64,000 bases of DNA. It comes from UBA4810 sp002479215. GTDB lineage: Bacteria > Desulfobacterota > Syntrophia > Syntrophales > Smithellaceae. Positions 25,647-33,266 of the stretch are shown here, in pieces. The stretch lies in the NCBI GenBank assembly GCA_049514435.1, contig JBEKVB010000010.1, positions 42,459 through 106,458 of the forward strand, written 5' to 3'. The notes beneath the pieces were generated by a model, which had not been told where the DNA came from, ran no database searches, and was given only the letters and a program-made list of their open reading frames with translations. Both the position numbers and the translations under genes were made by a program. Every line of letters starts with the position of its first letter. Position 1 is the first letter of the stretch.

Positions 25647-26435
25647 ATGGGAAAACCGGCAGGGCGAAAATATCCTCAGGTAAATACCATTACCGATCAA
25701 GTTCGCATCGGAATGGTCAAGGAAATATTCTCCACAATCACAGGGAAATATGATTTCTTAAACCATCTTTTGAGCCTCCGTCGCGATGTTGCCTGGCGCC
25801 GTTTCGCGGCAAGAAAGATGCACTTTTTTAGGACCAACAGATATCTCGATGTTGCTTGCGGCACAGGTGATTTAGCAATTGCCGTTGTTAATGAGCACCC
25901 CAAGACCACCGTTTCGGGTATCGATTTTGTAGTCGAAATGGCGCAGACGGGAAAAGCGAAAGTGGAAAAGATGGGCCTCACAAACAAAGTGATGCTCATG
26001 CAGGGAGATGCTCTAAATATTCCTTTTGATGATAATACCTTTGATGTTACAGGAATGGCTTTCGGCATTCGCAACATTCCAGATAAAAAGCGGGCGATGC
26101 AAGAAATGCTGCGAGTCACAGTGCCGGGTGGACAGGTGATGGTGCTGGAGATGACCTTTATCCGGAATTGGTTTTTTAAATTTTCGTATTATATCTATTT
26201 GCATTACTTGCTTCCGCTTTTTGCCAAAATATTTTCGACCAACCCGGCTGCTTACCATTACCTGGCCGATTCCATCATGAATTTCCCGACACCGGATAAA
26301 TTTGTCGAAATCATGGAAGAAACAGGCATGGTCAATGTCGAAAAATATCCGCTCACTTTCGGCGTGACCTGGCTCCATATCGGGAAAAAACCTGAAGCAG
26401 ACTTACTCCCCCACCGAACTTCCGTGAAGAAATAA
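25647..26435 (+). CDS. ubiE: Demethylmenaquinone/ubiquinone methyltransferase
   Basis: SAM-dependent methyltransferase of the UbiE/MenG family, 262 residues, adding the C-methyl group in menaquinone (or ubiquinone) synthesis. Signatures: FSTITGKYDFLNHLLSLRRDVAWRR, the SAM motif YLDVACGTGDLAIAV, MLMQGDALNIPFDDNTFD, FGIRNIPDKKRAMQEMLRV and PGGQVMVLEMTF. The C-terminal ~25 residues are an unconserved extension. In an anaerobe menaquinone is the likely product. It converges on the exported-protein gene with only four bases between stops. Confidence 0.9.
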   Translation: MGKPAGRKYPQVNTITDQVRIGMVKEIFSTITGKYDFLNHLLSLRRDVAWRRFAARKMHFFRTNRYLDVACGTGDLAIAVVNEHPKTTVSGIDFVVEMAQTGKAKVEKMGLTNKVMLMQGDALNIPFDDNTFDVTGMAFGIRNIPDKKRAMQEMLRVTVPGGQVMVLEMTFIRNWFFKFSYYIYLHYLLPLFAKIFSTNPAAYHYLADSIMNFPTPDKFVEIMEETGMVNVEKYPLTFGVTWLHIGKKPEADLLPHRTSVKK

Positions 26436-26439
26436 TTAA

Positions 26440-27618
26440 TTAATTGCCCAAAACGACTTTTCCCCCTAACAAGGATGGCTTACCCAAAGTAATCTTGAAA
26501 TATTCCAGCATCAGTTCTTCAACGATTTGTTCTTTAAGAATGTTGGCATAGGAGTCTTGTTTTTTTATTTCATTTGTTTTGATTTTACCGCTCAGAACGG
26601 CCAGGGATTGTCGGGCCTGCTGCAAGGCGGTATATTTTTCAATTAAATCATTTTGGGGTAAGGCTGAAAGCCGTTGATAAGTAGAGACTATCTTATTTGG
26701 AGCGGGCAAGTTCGGCGATTCCAGGATTGTTTTTGAATTTTTGGCATATCGTTTCATTCCCTTGATGATATGCCCCGGTTGGACAAAATTGATCCCGGAC
26801 CAGCCAGCCCGAATCCATTGAAAAATTCCGGCCCTGACCATAGATGGCGAAGCGCCTGATTCGACATGGACTGACACCGAAAAATAGTCATAGATGTATG
26901 ATTTAATCCAGCCCAGGCCTGCTTTGGTCGAGCCGGGTAAGCCCGAATAATAGTAATTCCAATCGTCATCGTTCCCCAAGATGACGCCCTTTTTACCGAC
27001 GTCGGATTTATCAATTTGTTTGGAAATGGAAATAAGCACCTGCCGGCCCTTATAGTTGAGAAGGATGAGAGTTCTTTTTAGATTGTATTCATAGTAGGCG
27101 CCGGTAGTGAGGTCTGGAGTGATAGCTTCGCGTTGTAATCCGCGAATGATGACAGGCGGACCTCCTGGCGGGACCAATTTCCAGCTACTGGGCATTTTTT
27201 GTGCTTCCCCTTGGAGGCCGGCCCATAGGGAGTAGCGTATAGAAGATGGGCTCGTGAGAACCGATGGAATTTGGTGGCTATAGGAGTATCGCAGAAAACT
27301 CGCGAAGTTGATCCTGGTATCGAATTCATAATAGGCTCCCGGGGCTTCCTGGAGTTTGGGGAGATCGGCTTCCTTACTTGATTTAGGCCCGAGAACATAA
27401 TCCACGAGGGTAGCGACGGCCTGGGCATCGAGCCCAGCTTGGGGATCAGCGCAGAACTGAACAAGTTTCATTGCCGCTATGGGGATAGGACTGGAACCGT
27501 CCGAGAGAGGAAGGGCCAGGGCCGGTTGATGCTGAAATATTGTCAGCAGTAAAATCATCAAGGCTATCGATAGCCATCGGCAGCCAGAAGAAGGGTTTGT
27601 TATCTTAATTTTCATCAT
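26440..27618 (-). CDS. Exported protein of unknown function
   Basis: A 392-residue protein with a signal peptide (residues ~14-36, WLSIALMILLLTIFQHQPALA). The mature part is rich in Tyr, Trp and Ser with repeated aromatic patches such as GAYYEFDTRINFASFLRYSYSHQIPS and GAYYEYNLKRTLILLNYKGRQVLISISKQ, where the GAYYE element occurs twice. The C-terminal ~100 residues are helical. No known domain recognised; periplasmic or outer-membrane-associated location is likely. The ATG has no strong ribosome site. Confidence 0.7.
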   Translation of the reverse strand: MMKIKITNPSSGCRWLSIALMILLLTIFQHQPALALPLSDGSSPIPIAAMKLVQFCADPQAGLDAQAVATLVDYVLGPKSSKEADLPKLQEAPGAYYEFDTRINFASFLRYSYSHQIPSVLTSPSSIRYSLWAGLQGEAQKMPSSWKLVPPGGPPVIIRGLQREAITPDLTTGAYYEYNLKRTLILLNYKGRQVLISISKQIDKSDVGKKGVILGNDDDWNYYYSGLPGSTKAGLGWIKSYIYDYFSVSVHVESGASPSMVRAGIFQWIRAGWSGINFVQPGHIIKGMKRYAKNSKTILESPNLPAPNKIVSTYQRLSALPQNDLIEKYTALQQARQSLAVLSGKIKTNEIKKQDSYANILKEQIVEELMLEYFKITLGKPSLLGGKVVLGN

Positions 27619-27869
27619 ATGTTTTGTTTAGTCGAGTAAGCCGGTTTCTCCTAATATTGTATGTTTATTTATTACACTGTTCAGCACCCGACTATCCGGC
27701 GATGCCGCAGTATTTCCATCATTTATCCGTTGCCGCTGATTATTTACTACAGGACTACAGATGACCACATTTGTATCTTCCATAGCATAATTATTTAGTA
27801 AATACCATCAATAATTATGATACGGAAATCCTGCACTTACGGCAAAGTTGACGATTTCCCCAATGAAAA

Positions 27870-28544
27870 CTATTTCAGCCCCCTGAAGATTTCAACTTCT
27901 CTCTTCAACCAGTCGATCCAGCCTTCGATTCCTGAGCCTGTTTTGCAGGACACTTCCATGATGGCGATGTCTGGATTCAAAGCCAGAACCCGTTTGCGCA
28001 GGACCGCAATGTTAAAATCGCTGAGAGACAGATAATCGACTTTATTGATGAGCAGTAAATCACAGATAGAGAACATCAGGGGATACTTAAGGGGTTTGTC
28101 GTCCCCCTCGGGAACGCTCAGGATCATCACGTTTTTGTGGGCGCCTGTATCAAACTCGGCGGGGCAGACCAAATTCCCTACGTTTTCGATGATGACGAGA
28201 TCCAGATCACTCACAGCCAAGGCATCAATACCCTGGGTAACCATAGTGGCGTCGAGATGACAAAAACCTCCCGTCCTGAGCTGAACGGCGGGAATGCCCT
28301 GGGCGGCAACCTTTTCCGCATCAACTGTGGAATCAATATCTGCTTCGATCACGCCTAGCCGCAGGCTGCCCTTTAGGTTGGCGATCGTTTGAATAATCAG
28401 GCTGGTCTTACCTGAACCCGGTGAAGACATCAGGTTCAAAAGCATTGTTTTTGTCTTGCGCAGGCGTTCCCGAATCTCTGCCGCTTGTTTGATATTATCG
28501 GCCAGAATTTCCTCCTTGACCTCGATGAGTCTGATATTCTCCAC
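27870..28544 (-). CDS. hypB: Hydrogenase/urease nickel-insertion GTPase HypB
   Basis: SIMIBI-class GTPase that delivers nickel to NiFe-hydrogenase with HypA, 224 residues. The P-loop is SSPGSGKTSL (residues ~42-51); the metal site at the GTPase dimer interface includes GGFCHLDATM; NVGNLVCPAEFDTG and LLINKVDY (NKxD) are conserved. There is no N-terminal histidine-rich or CxxCGC extension, so high-affinity storage is lacking. It directly abuts hypA (one-base overlap). No hydrogenase structural gene lies in this window. Confidence 0.94.
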   Translation of the reverse strand: MENIRLIEVKEEILADNIKQAAEIRERLRKTKTMLLNLMSSPGSGKTSLIIQTIANLKGSLRLGVIEADIDSTVDAEKVAAQGIPAVQLRTGGFCHLDATMVTQGIDALAVSDLDLVIIENVGNLVCPAEFDTGAHKNVMILSVPEGDDKPLKYPLMFSICDLLLINKVDYLSLSDFNIAVLRKRVLALNPDIAIMEVSCKTGSGIEGWIDWLKREVEIFRGLK

Positions 28545-28894
28545 TACTGCACCTCCATCTCTTTGATGTAGTACTCCCTTCCGGAAAGAAGCGTGCCGGC
28601 CCTCCCCCCGCAGGCGGGGCAGACAAGATCGCCCAATTTTGCCATCTCCGCTTCATAAGAAGCGGAACAAGTGTTACACTGCACCATGATCGGCGTCCGC
28701 TCGATTTTGAGTTTTGCCCCTTGGGCCACTGTGCCTTTGCTCAGGTAATCAAAATAGCGCTGAATCCACTCATCTTCAAGATCGCTGAGCTTGCCTACCT
28801 GCAGATGAATAGCCATCACCTGCCGGACGTTGTTTGTCTCGGCGTGCTTCAGCACAATCTTCAAAATACTTTCGGTAATCGGCAGCTCATGCAT
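28544..28894 (-). CDS. hypA: Hydrogenase nickel-incorporation protein HypA
   Basis: Nickel metallochaperone, 116 residues. The nickel site is the N-terminal Met-His2-Glu3, followed by ITESILKIVLKHAE. The zinc-binding loop has two CxxC pairs, CNTCSASYE and CPACGG, about 20 residues apart. It works with HypB, whose gene overlaps it by one base. Besides hydrogenase, the pair could serve other nickel enzymes; the lar genes 27 kb away use their own system. Confidence 0.94.
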   Translation of the reverse strand: MHELPITESILKIVLKHAETNNVRQVMAIHLQVGKLSDLEDEWIQRYFDYLSKGTVAQGAKLKIERTPIMVQCNTCSASYEAEMAKLGDLVCPACGGRAGTLLSGREYYIKEMEVQ

Positions 28895-28948
28895 GTCGAT
28901 ACTTTATCCTTTGTTCATTAAAAAATATTCCGGATCATTATGCTTTCA

Positions 28949-29551
28949 TCAATTTTTTCTCGATGATTTAACATTTTTTAAGTATCCGGAAAAGTAATTT
29001 CGGAATGCCCGGAAAGGTTCGATGCTTTTTACAACCTTCATATGCAGGACAGCTCCTTCGAATCCATGAAAAATGAAGCGTGCCGTATCAGCTGCATTCA
29101 GACTGGCCGGTAGGGACTTGTCACGCTTGGCTTCCTTCAGGCATAACTCGATTTGAGCAATGAGCGTTTCGATAACTATTCCCAGATGTACGCGTAATCG
29201 TTCATTAGTGTCGGCAAGCTCCAGCGAAAGGTTCCCAATAGGGCAGCCCAGGGCAGCGCCGTTTTTTTGAAAAGCGGTTTCGTAATATTCAAATAGTTTT
29301 TCCAACCGTCTCATTGGCGGTATTTTTTTGTCAGCCAAATAGCGCGTGAAGATTCCGCTGATCATTGCATTGAAATAATCGATAATCTCCAGCCCAAAAT
29401 CTTCTTTGCTTTTAAAATAAAAATAGAACGAACCCTTGGGAACGCCCACAGCCTGAAGAATCTGCTGGATACCCGTGGCGTTAAATCCTTGCGCATGAAT
29501 AAGTTCAGCGCCTTTGCGGATGATCTCTTCATGGGTATTGGTTCGCGCCAT
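28949..29551 (-). CDS. TetR-family transcriptional regulator
   Basis: A 200-residue repressor-type protein. The N-terminal helix-turn-helix is ELIHAQGFNATGIQQILQAVGVPKGSFYFYFKSKEDFG, textbook TetR. The ligand domain contains GCPIGNLSLELADTNERLR, a block shared with the NemR/AcuR-like group, in which a cysteine at this place may sense electrophiles. The gene lies 28 bases after the ferredoxin-like gene 29580-30662 in the same operon, whose promoter carries a TAGAC-N5-GTCTA palindrome; autorepression is likely. Confidence 0.9.
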   Translation of the reverse strand: MARTNTHEEIIRKGAELIHAQGFNATGIQQILQAVGVPKGSFYFYFKSKEDFGLEIIDYFNAMISGIFTRYLADKKIPPMRRLEKLFEYYETAFQKNGAALGCPIGNLSLELADTNERLRVHLGIVIETLIAQIELCLKEAKRDKSLPASLNAADTARFIFHGFEGAVLHMKVVKSIEPFRAFRNYFSGYLKNVKSSRKN

Positions 29552-29579
29552 TGTTAATTCTCCTTAATATAAGGACATA

Positions 29580-30662
29580 TCAACTTTGCATAACCTTCAG
29601 GAAAGCGTCAAGCCTTCCTTTTTCCTGAAGGACCTGGGCCGCCATTTCCTTGATCGAAGCCGGCACTGAGGGCAACTGTTTCCTCTCCATTAGTTTAATA
29701 GCTTCGGCTGGGCAGCCGGTCACACACAAGCCGCAGCCGATGCACTCTAATGTATTGACAACGGCTACATCATCCTTGATCTCAATAGCCTTCATCGGGC
29801 AGCGTTCATCGGCACAAATAGCACAGCCGGTGCATTCATCACTTTCGACGTGTGCTTCAAAACGGCTGGGTTCAAAGGCGTGAGGATGCTTTAACTGTGT
29901 TCTTCCCCGCAGAACCGTACAGCAGCAAGGGCAGCAGTTGCAGATCATATTAGCGCGGTCAGCGCTGTTATTGCTTGTATGAACCAATCCTGCCTCTTCT
30001 GCTTGATTCAGCACCTTCATTCCTTCTTCTTTGCTGATCTTGCGAGCAAAACCCCGCTCCACAAGGAATTCAGCTATTTCACCGAAGATAAGACATACTT
30101 CTTTGGGTTTATCGCAACCGGCCAAGCTGACTCTGCAGGCGCATTTGGTGAGCGCGATGTAATTGGCATCACTGATGAAATTTTTGACCTCTTCATAGGG
30201 ATGCACTCGGTCTTGGGCTGTAATCGCTTTTTCCACAGCAACTACTCTCATGAGCGGCGTCGGTTGACCGGCAAATGAAACACCCAGCGCGTCATGATGA
30301 TACTCTTCCCATAGCTGGCCCAAACGCTTGTGCATGGGTGTTCCACCGCCTTTCATAAAGGGAAACTCAAACACACCGGGAATCAGCGGCAGCAGACCAT
30401 AGAATTTCTCTCCCTCTTTATTCTTGGAATAAATAATGCCTTTGTCCGCCATTGATTCCAGATTTTTCTTTGCCTTGCTGTCCGCAACTCCGGCCGCCTT
30501 CGCAATACTGGAGACACTTTTAGTTTTATAGCTCATATTGACGGCAAGAGCCGCTTCCTCCGGCGTGAAAAGTGTGCGCAGTATCTCATCAATCGATTTT
30601 GCTTTTGGCGCCGTTGCCGGATGGGCATTCAGAATTTCCCTTAATTGTTCATAAATCTCCAT
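29580..30662 (-). CDS. Winged-helix/iron-sulfur protein, paralogue 1
   Basis: A 360-residue soluble protein with an unusual layout. Residues ~25-85 look like a winged helix (LFTPEEAALAVNMSYKTKSVSSIAKAAGVADSKAKKNLESMADKGIIY). A middle part has CACRVSLAGCDKPKEVC and then ICNCCPCCC, two dense cysteine motifs. The C-terminal third is a 2x[4Fe-4S] ferredoxin (CTGCAICADERCPMKAI, CIGCGLCVTGCPAEAI). Two paralogues follow at 31177 and 32182. The first gene of an operon with a TetR regulator. Function unknown; DNA-binding redox sensor or electron-transfer protein are both possible. Confidence 0.85.
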   Translation of the reverse strand: MEIYEQLREILNAHPATAPKAKSIDEILRTLFTPEEAALAVNMSYKTKSVSSIAKAAGVADSKAKKNLESMADKGIIYSKNKEGEKFYGLLPLIPGVFEFPFMKGGGTPMHKRLGQLWEEYHHDALGVSFAGQPTPLMRVVAVEKAITAQDRVHPYEEVKNFISDANYIALTKCACRVSLAGCDKPKEVCLIFGEIAEFLVERGFARKISKEEGMKVLNQAEEAGLVHTSNNSADRANMICNCCPCCCTVLRGRTQLKHPHAFEPSRFEAHVESDECTGCAICADERCPMKAIEIKDDVAVVNTLECIGCGLCVTGCPAEAIKLMERKQLPSVPASIKEMAAQVLQEKGRLDAFLKVMQS

Positions 30663-30694
30663 GAGTTTCCCCCTTAACTTTTGACTTAACGCAC

Positions 30695-30724
30695 AATATA
30701 ATAGACCGGTCGTCTACAAGTCAA
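30695..30724 (-). promoter_or_regulatory. Promoter with embedded TetR-type operator
   Basis: On the minus strand: TTGACT (30719-30724), 18-base spacer, TATATT (30695-30700). Within the spacer, 30702-30716 reads TAGACCGGTCGTCTA, with inverted arms TAGAC/GTCTA. Binding there would block RNA polymerase. The downstream operon encodes a TetR protein, the natural candidate. Confidence 0.75.
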
Positions 30725-30828
30725 GAGATATTTATTTCCAAGCATAAACAATGGAAGTGTATGGCTTTGCGCAATATTGCCTGCTTGGCTCTTGACACGA
30801 AGGCCTTTATTTGTAAAACTCCAATTCT

Positions 30829-30883
30829 AATGAAACTCAGATATTACGAACGCAGTGCAGTAATATCTGTAAGTTGTAATGAG
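30829..30883. repeat. Palindromic repeat with AGATATT arms, copy B1
   Basis: AGATATTAC at 30839 and GTAATATCT ending at 30868 are inverted arms around CGnnCGCAGTGCA-like bases, with ATGAAACTC outside. The same unit occurs twice at 53002-53084 in the opposite orientation. Confidence 0.65.
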
Positions 30884-31070
30884 TCCCAAGTTTCAGAAGC
30901 GAAGCGCGCTAAAACTTGCTGGTCGAATTATCCCACGTGCGAAGCTAAGTGGGGCTATATTGTAATGAGACCCAAACTTCAGAAATGAAGTGCACCGAAG
31001 TTTGCTGATCGAATTATCCCGCGCAGCGGAGGGTAATGAGACCCAAGTTTCAGAAACAGAGTGTATAACC
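30878..31070. repeat. Short tandem array, about 2.5 diverged units
   Basis: Units start with AATGAG(T/A)CCCAA at 30878, 30964 and 31034 and contain CTTCAGAA, GCTGGTCGAATTATCCC / GCTGATCGAATTATCCC. Unit lengths are about 86 and 70 bases, the third is partial. Sequence drift and unequal length exclude a CRISPR. Confidence 0.65.
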
Positions 31071-31080
31071 TAAAGGTCAC

Positions 31081-31150
31081 GCGTTGTACATACGTCGAGG
31101 AAGCCGACGACGCTGCCAACAAAGATAGCGCTTTGAGTTAGAATTGGTAT
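31081..31150. repeat. MITE-like repeat, partial copy A3
   Basis: The right half of the A element (TACGTCGAGGAAGCCGACGACG, split here as TACGTCGAGG and AAGCCGACGACG, then CAACAAAGATAGCGCTTTGA and ATTGGTAT). It lies just upstream of the second winged-helix ferredoxin gene. Confidence 0.65.
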
Positions 31151-31176
31151 TAAATATTGAGTAGGAGGATAACTAA

Positions 31177-32169
31177 ATGACAGACACGAAACTTTGCCGG
31201 CAACTGGCGGAAGCGGTCGGAGCAGGGAAATCTCCCTTGATCCCGAAGATATTTGAGGCGCTGGTCAACGATGATGAGGCCAGAGTATTGCTTGTCGCCG
31301 CACCGTCGGCAACAGCCGAAGAACTCGCCCAGAAAACTGGGCTCTCTGCAGGCACGATTACAACCATGATGGAAACATTATTTAACAAAGGGCTTATATT
31401 CAAAGCGAAAAAAGGCGGGGAGTTAAAGTTCTATCGTGTTAAGAACATTCCCCAAATGCACGATTCCACGTCTCTTACCCCCGGAATATCGAGGGACATC
31501 CTTAATATCTGGAAAGAGTATATGGAGAAGGAATGGCCGGAATATGGACGGACAGTCATGGAATTTGTGCCCGGTTCCATCATGCGGGTCGTCCCCGTCA
31601 ACGAAGGCATCGAGCCGGAATCACGGATTCTTGCCTATGATGATGTGGTGAAAATCATCGAGAATGCCAAAACCCTGTCCGTTACCAGGTGTTCATGCCG
31701 CGTTATCGATGGCGCTTGCGGGAAACCTCTGGAAGTCTGTATGCAGGTGGATCGCGCCGCCGAATACAATATAGAGCGTGGTACGGGGAGAGCTATATCC
31801 AAGAGCGAGGCCATGAAAATAATGAAAAGGTGCGAGGAAGAGGGACTCGTTCATGTCGCCGATAATCGCCAGGTTGTCGGCCACGTTATTTGCAATTGTT
31901 GTAAGGACTGCTGTTTGAACTGGTCTGTCATGAAGGGGCCAAAAAAATGGGTTGCTCCCAGCCGCTTTGAGGCCGTAGTTGATCCTGATTTGTGTTCGGG
32001 CTGTGAAGCCTGCCTGGAGCGTTGCTTTTTCGACGCCCTTTCCGTGAATGACGATCTGGCCTTTGTCAATGTGGAAAAGTGTCTCGGCTGCGGCGTCTGC
32101 ACTGTTTCGTGCCCCACGGAAGCAATAAAGCTCAAAGAAGTTAGAGCGGCGGATTTTGTTCCGATTTAA
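31177..32169 (+). CDS. Winged-helix/iron-sulfur protein, paralogue 2
   Basis: A 330-residue paralogue of the proteins at 29580 and 32182. The N-terminal winged helix is KIFEALVNDDEARVLLVAAPSATAEELAQKTGLSAGTITTMMETLFNKGLIFKAKKGGELKFYRV. Middle motifs are CSCRVIDGACGKPLEVC and ICNCCKDCC; the ferredoxin end has CSGCEACLERCFFDAL and CLGCGVCTVSCPTEAI. AGGAGG precedes the ATG. It stands on the opposite strand to its paralogues and converges on paralogue 3 with 12 bases between. A promoter was not evident; a partial A repeat lies just upstream. Confidence 0.85.
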   Translation: MTDTKLCRQLAEAVGAGKSPLIPKIFEALVNDDEARVLLVAAPSATAEELAQKTGLSAGTITTMMETLFNKGLIFKAKKGGELKFYRVKNIPQMHDSTSLTPGISRDILNIWKEYMEKEWPEYGRTVMEFVPGSIMRVVPVNEGIEPESRILAYDDVVKIIENAKTLSVTRCSCRVIDGACGKPLEVCMQVDRAAEYNIERGTGRAISKSEAMKIMKRCEEEGLVHVADNRQVVGHVICNCCKDCCLNWSVMKGPKKWVAPSRFEAVVDPDLCSGCEACLERCFFDALSVNDDLAFVNVEKCLGCGVCTVSCPTEAIKLKEVRAADFVPI

Positions 32170-32181
32170 TTTTACTTATCC

Positions 32182-33240
32182 TTACATTTTTCCGCGTTCT
32201 CTGGCGATATTCATGTAGGTTTCCACGACATTGGCCGGGGGCGTCCAGCGATCTGCGGGCGCTTTTTCTACAAGGTGTATGGCTTCAAAGGCGCACGAAG
32301 TTACACAAAGACCGCAGCCGATGCAGCGTTCTTTTTTTATCTGCGCAATATCATCGACCACGATGGCTTTCATCTGACAGCAATCCAGACAAACCCCGCA
32401 TCCGGTGCAATCGTCAGCGGATACTTCGCCGTAAAAATTACTGTTCACCGCTTTAGCAGGCTCCTCAAGGTTGTTCAGATTTTTCAAGACCTGGCAGCAG
32501 CATCCGCAGCACATGCAGATGGCGGCCGGTCTCTGAGAATTTGCGGGTTGGAGAACTAGACCTGCCTCCCTGCCCTTTGCCAGAATTTCGAGCGCTTCTT
32601 CCTGGCTAATATTTCTTCCCAAGCCGTTTCCTTCGTAATAATAAGCCTGAGTACCGAATGACAGACAGACTTCAACCGGCCGATCACAGCCTTTACCAGC
32701 CATTTTGTGTTCGGTTCGACAGATACAAGGTGCGACCACAATTTTGGATTGGTTTTTGATAATTTGTTCGGCTTCTTCATAAGGCATGGTGGCAACATCT
32801 GAGGAAAGACTCTGCGAAATCGGAATTACCCGCAGCTGTTTGGTTTTTGGTTCAACCCAGATTTTGTTCAGCATGTAAGGGACATATTCGTTGAAATCCT
32901 TGATCAGATCCAGATTCAATCTCTTCACCTGAAATTCCCAGATTCCCACCACAAACTGAGCATTCATGTAAAGTGGCTGGCCGGGTTTGCCGGCTCTGAA
33001 AATGAGCCCCTTCAGGGACATATCTTTCAGAATAGTCTCAAGCTCTTTTTCATCCATTTTCAAACGCTCGGCAATGGCCGCAGCCGTCTCCGGCATCATC
33101 CCGAGACTCGCGGCAATCTCCGCTTCTTTGGGGGTAAACAATCGTTTGAGGATCCGAATTTCCACGCCGGTTTCTGTCGCCGGAAAGCCCGCCGGAAGGT
33201 TATCCAGATGCCGGGCAAGGTTTTGATAAACGTCTTTCAT
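32182..33240 (-). CDS. Winged-helix/iron-sulfur protein, paralogue 3
   Basis: A 352-residue paralogue with the same order of parts: winged helix (LFTPKEAEIAASLGMMPETAAAIAERLKMDEKELETILKDMSLKGLIFRA), CICRTEHKMAGKGCDRPVEVC, ICMCCGCCC, and ferredoxin motifs CTGCGVCLDCCQMKAI and CIGCGLCVTSCAFEAI. The last motif has Ala instead of Pro after the fourth cysteine. GAAGGAGA precedes the ATG. It lies 26 bases downstream of a PAS histidine kinase gene, so the two are probably one operon, hinting that kinase and iron-sulfur protein share a signal. Confidence 0.85.
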   Translation of the reverse strand: MKDVYQNLARHLDNLPAGFPATETGVEIRILKRLFTPKEAEIAASLGMMPETAAAIAERLKMDEKELETILKDMSLKGLIFRAGKPGQPLYMNAQFVVGIWEFQVKRLNLDLIKDFNEYVPYMLNKIWVEPKTKQLRVIPISQSLSSDVATMPYEEAEQIIKNQSKIVVAPCICRTEHKMAGKGCDRPVEVCLSFGTQAYYYEGNGLGRNISQEEALEILAKGREAGLVLQPANSQRPAAICMCCGCCCQVLKNLNNLEEPAKAVNSNFYGEVSADDCTGCGVCLDCCQMKAIVVDDIAQIKKERCIGCGLCVTSCAFEAIHLVEKAPADRWTPPANVVETYMNIARERGKM

Positions 33241-33266
33241 AAAAAATCTCCTTCAAATATTTGCCA

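Noticed and set aside
30878..31070. Tandem repeats considered as a CRISPR array
   Set aside because: Units differ in length and sequence, are too long for CRISPR repeats, and no cas gene is present.
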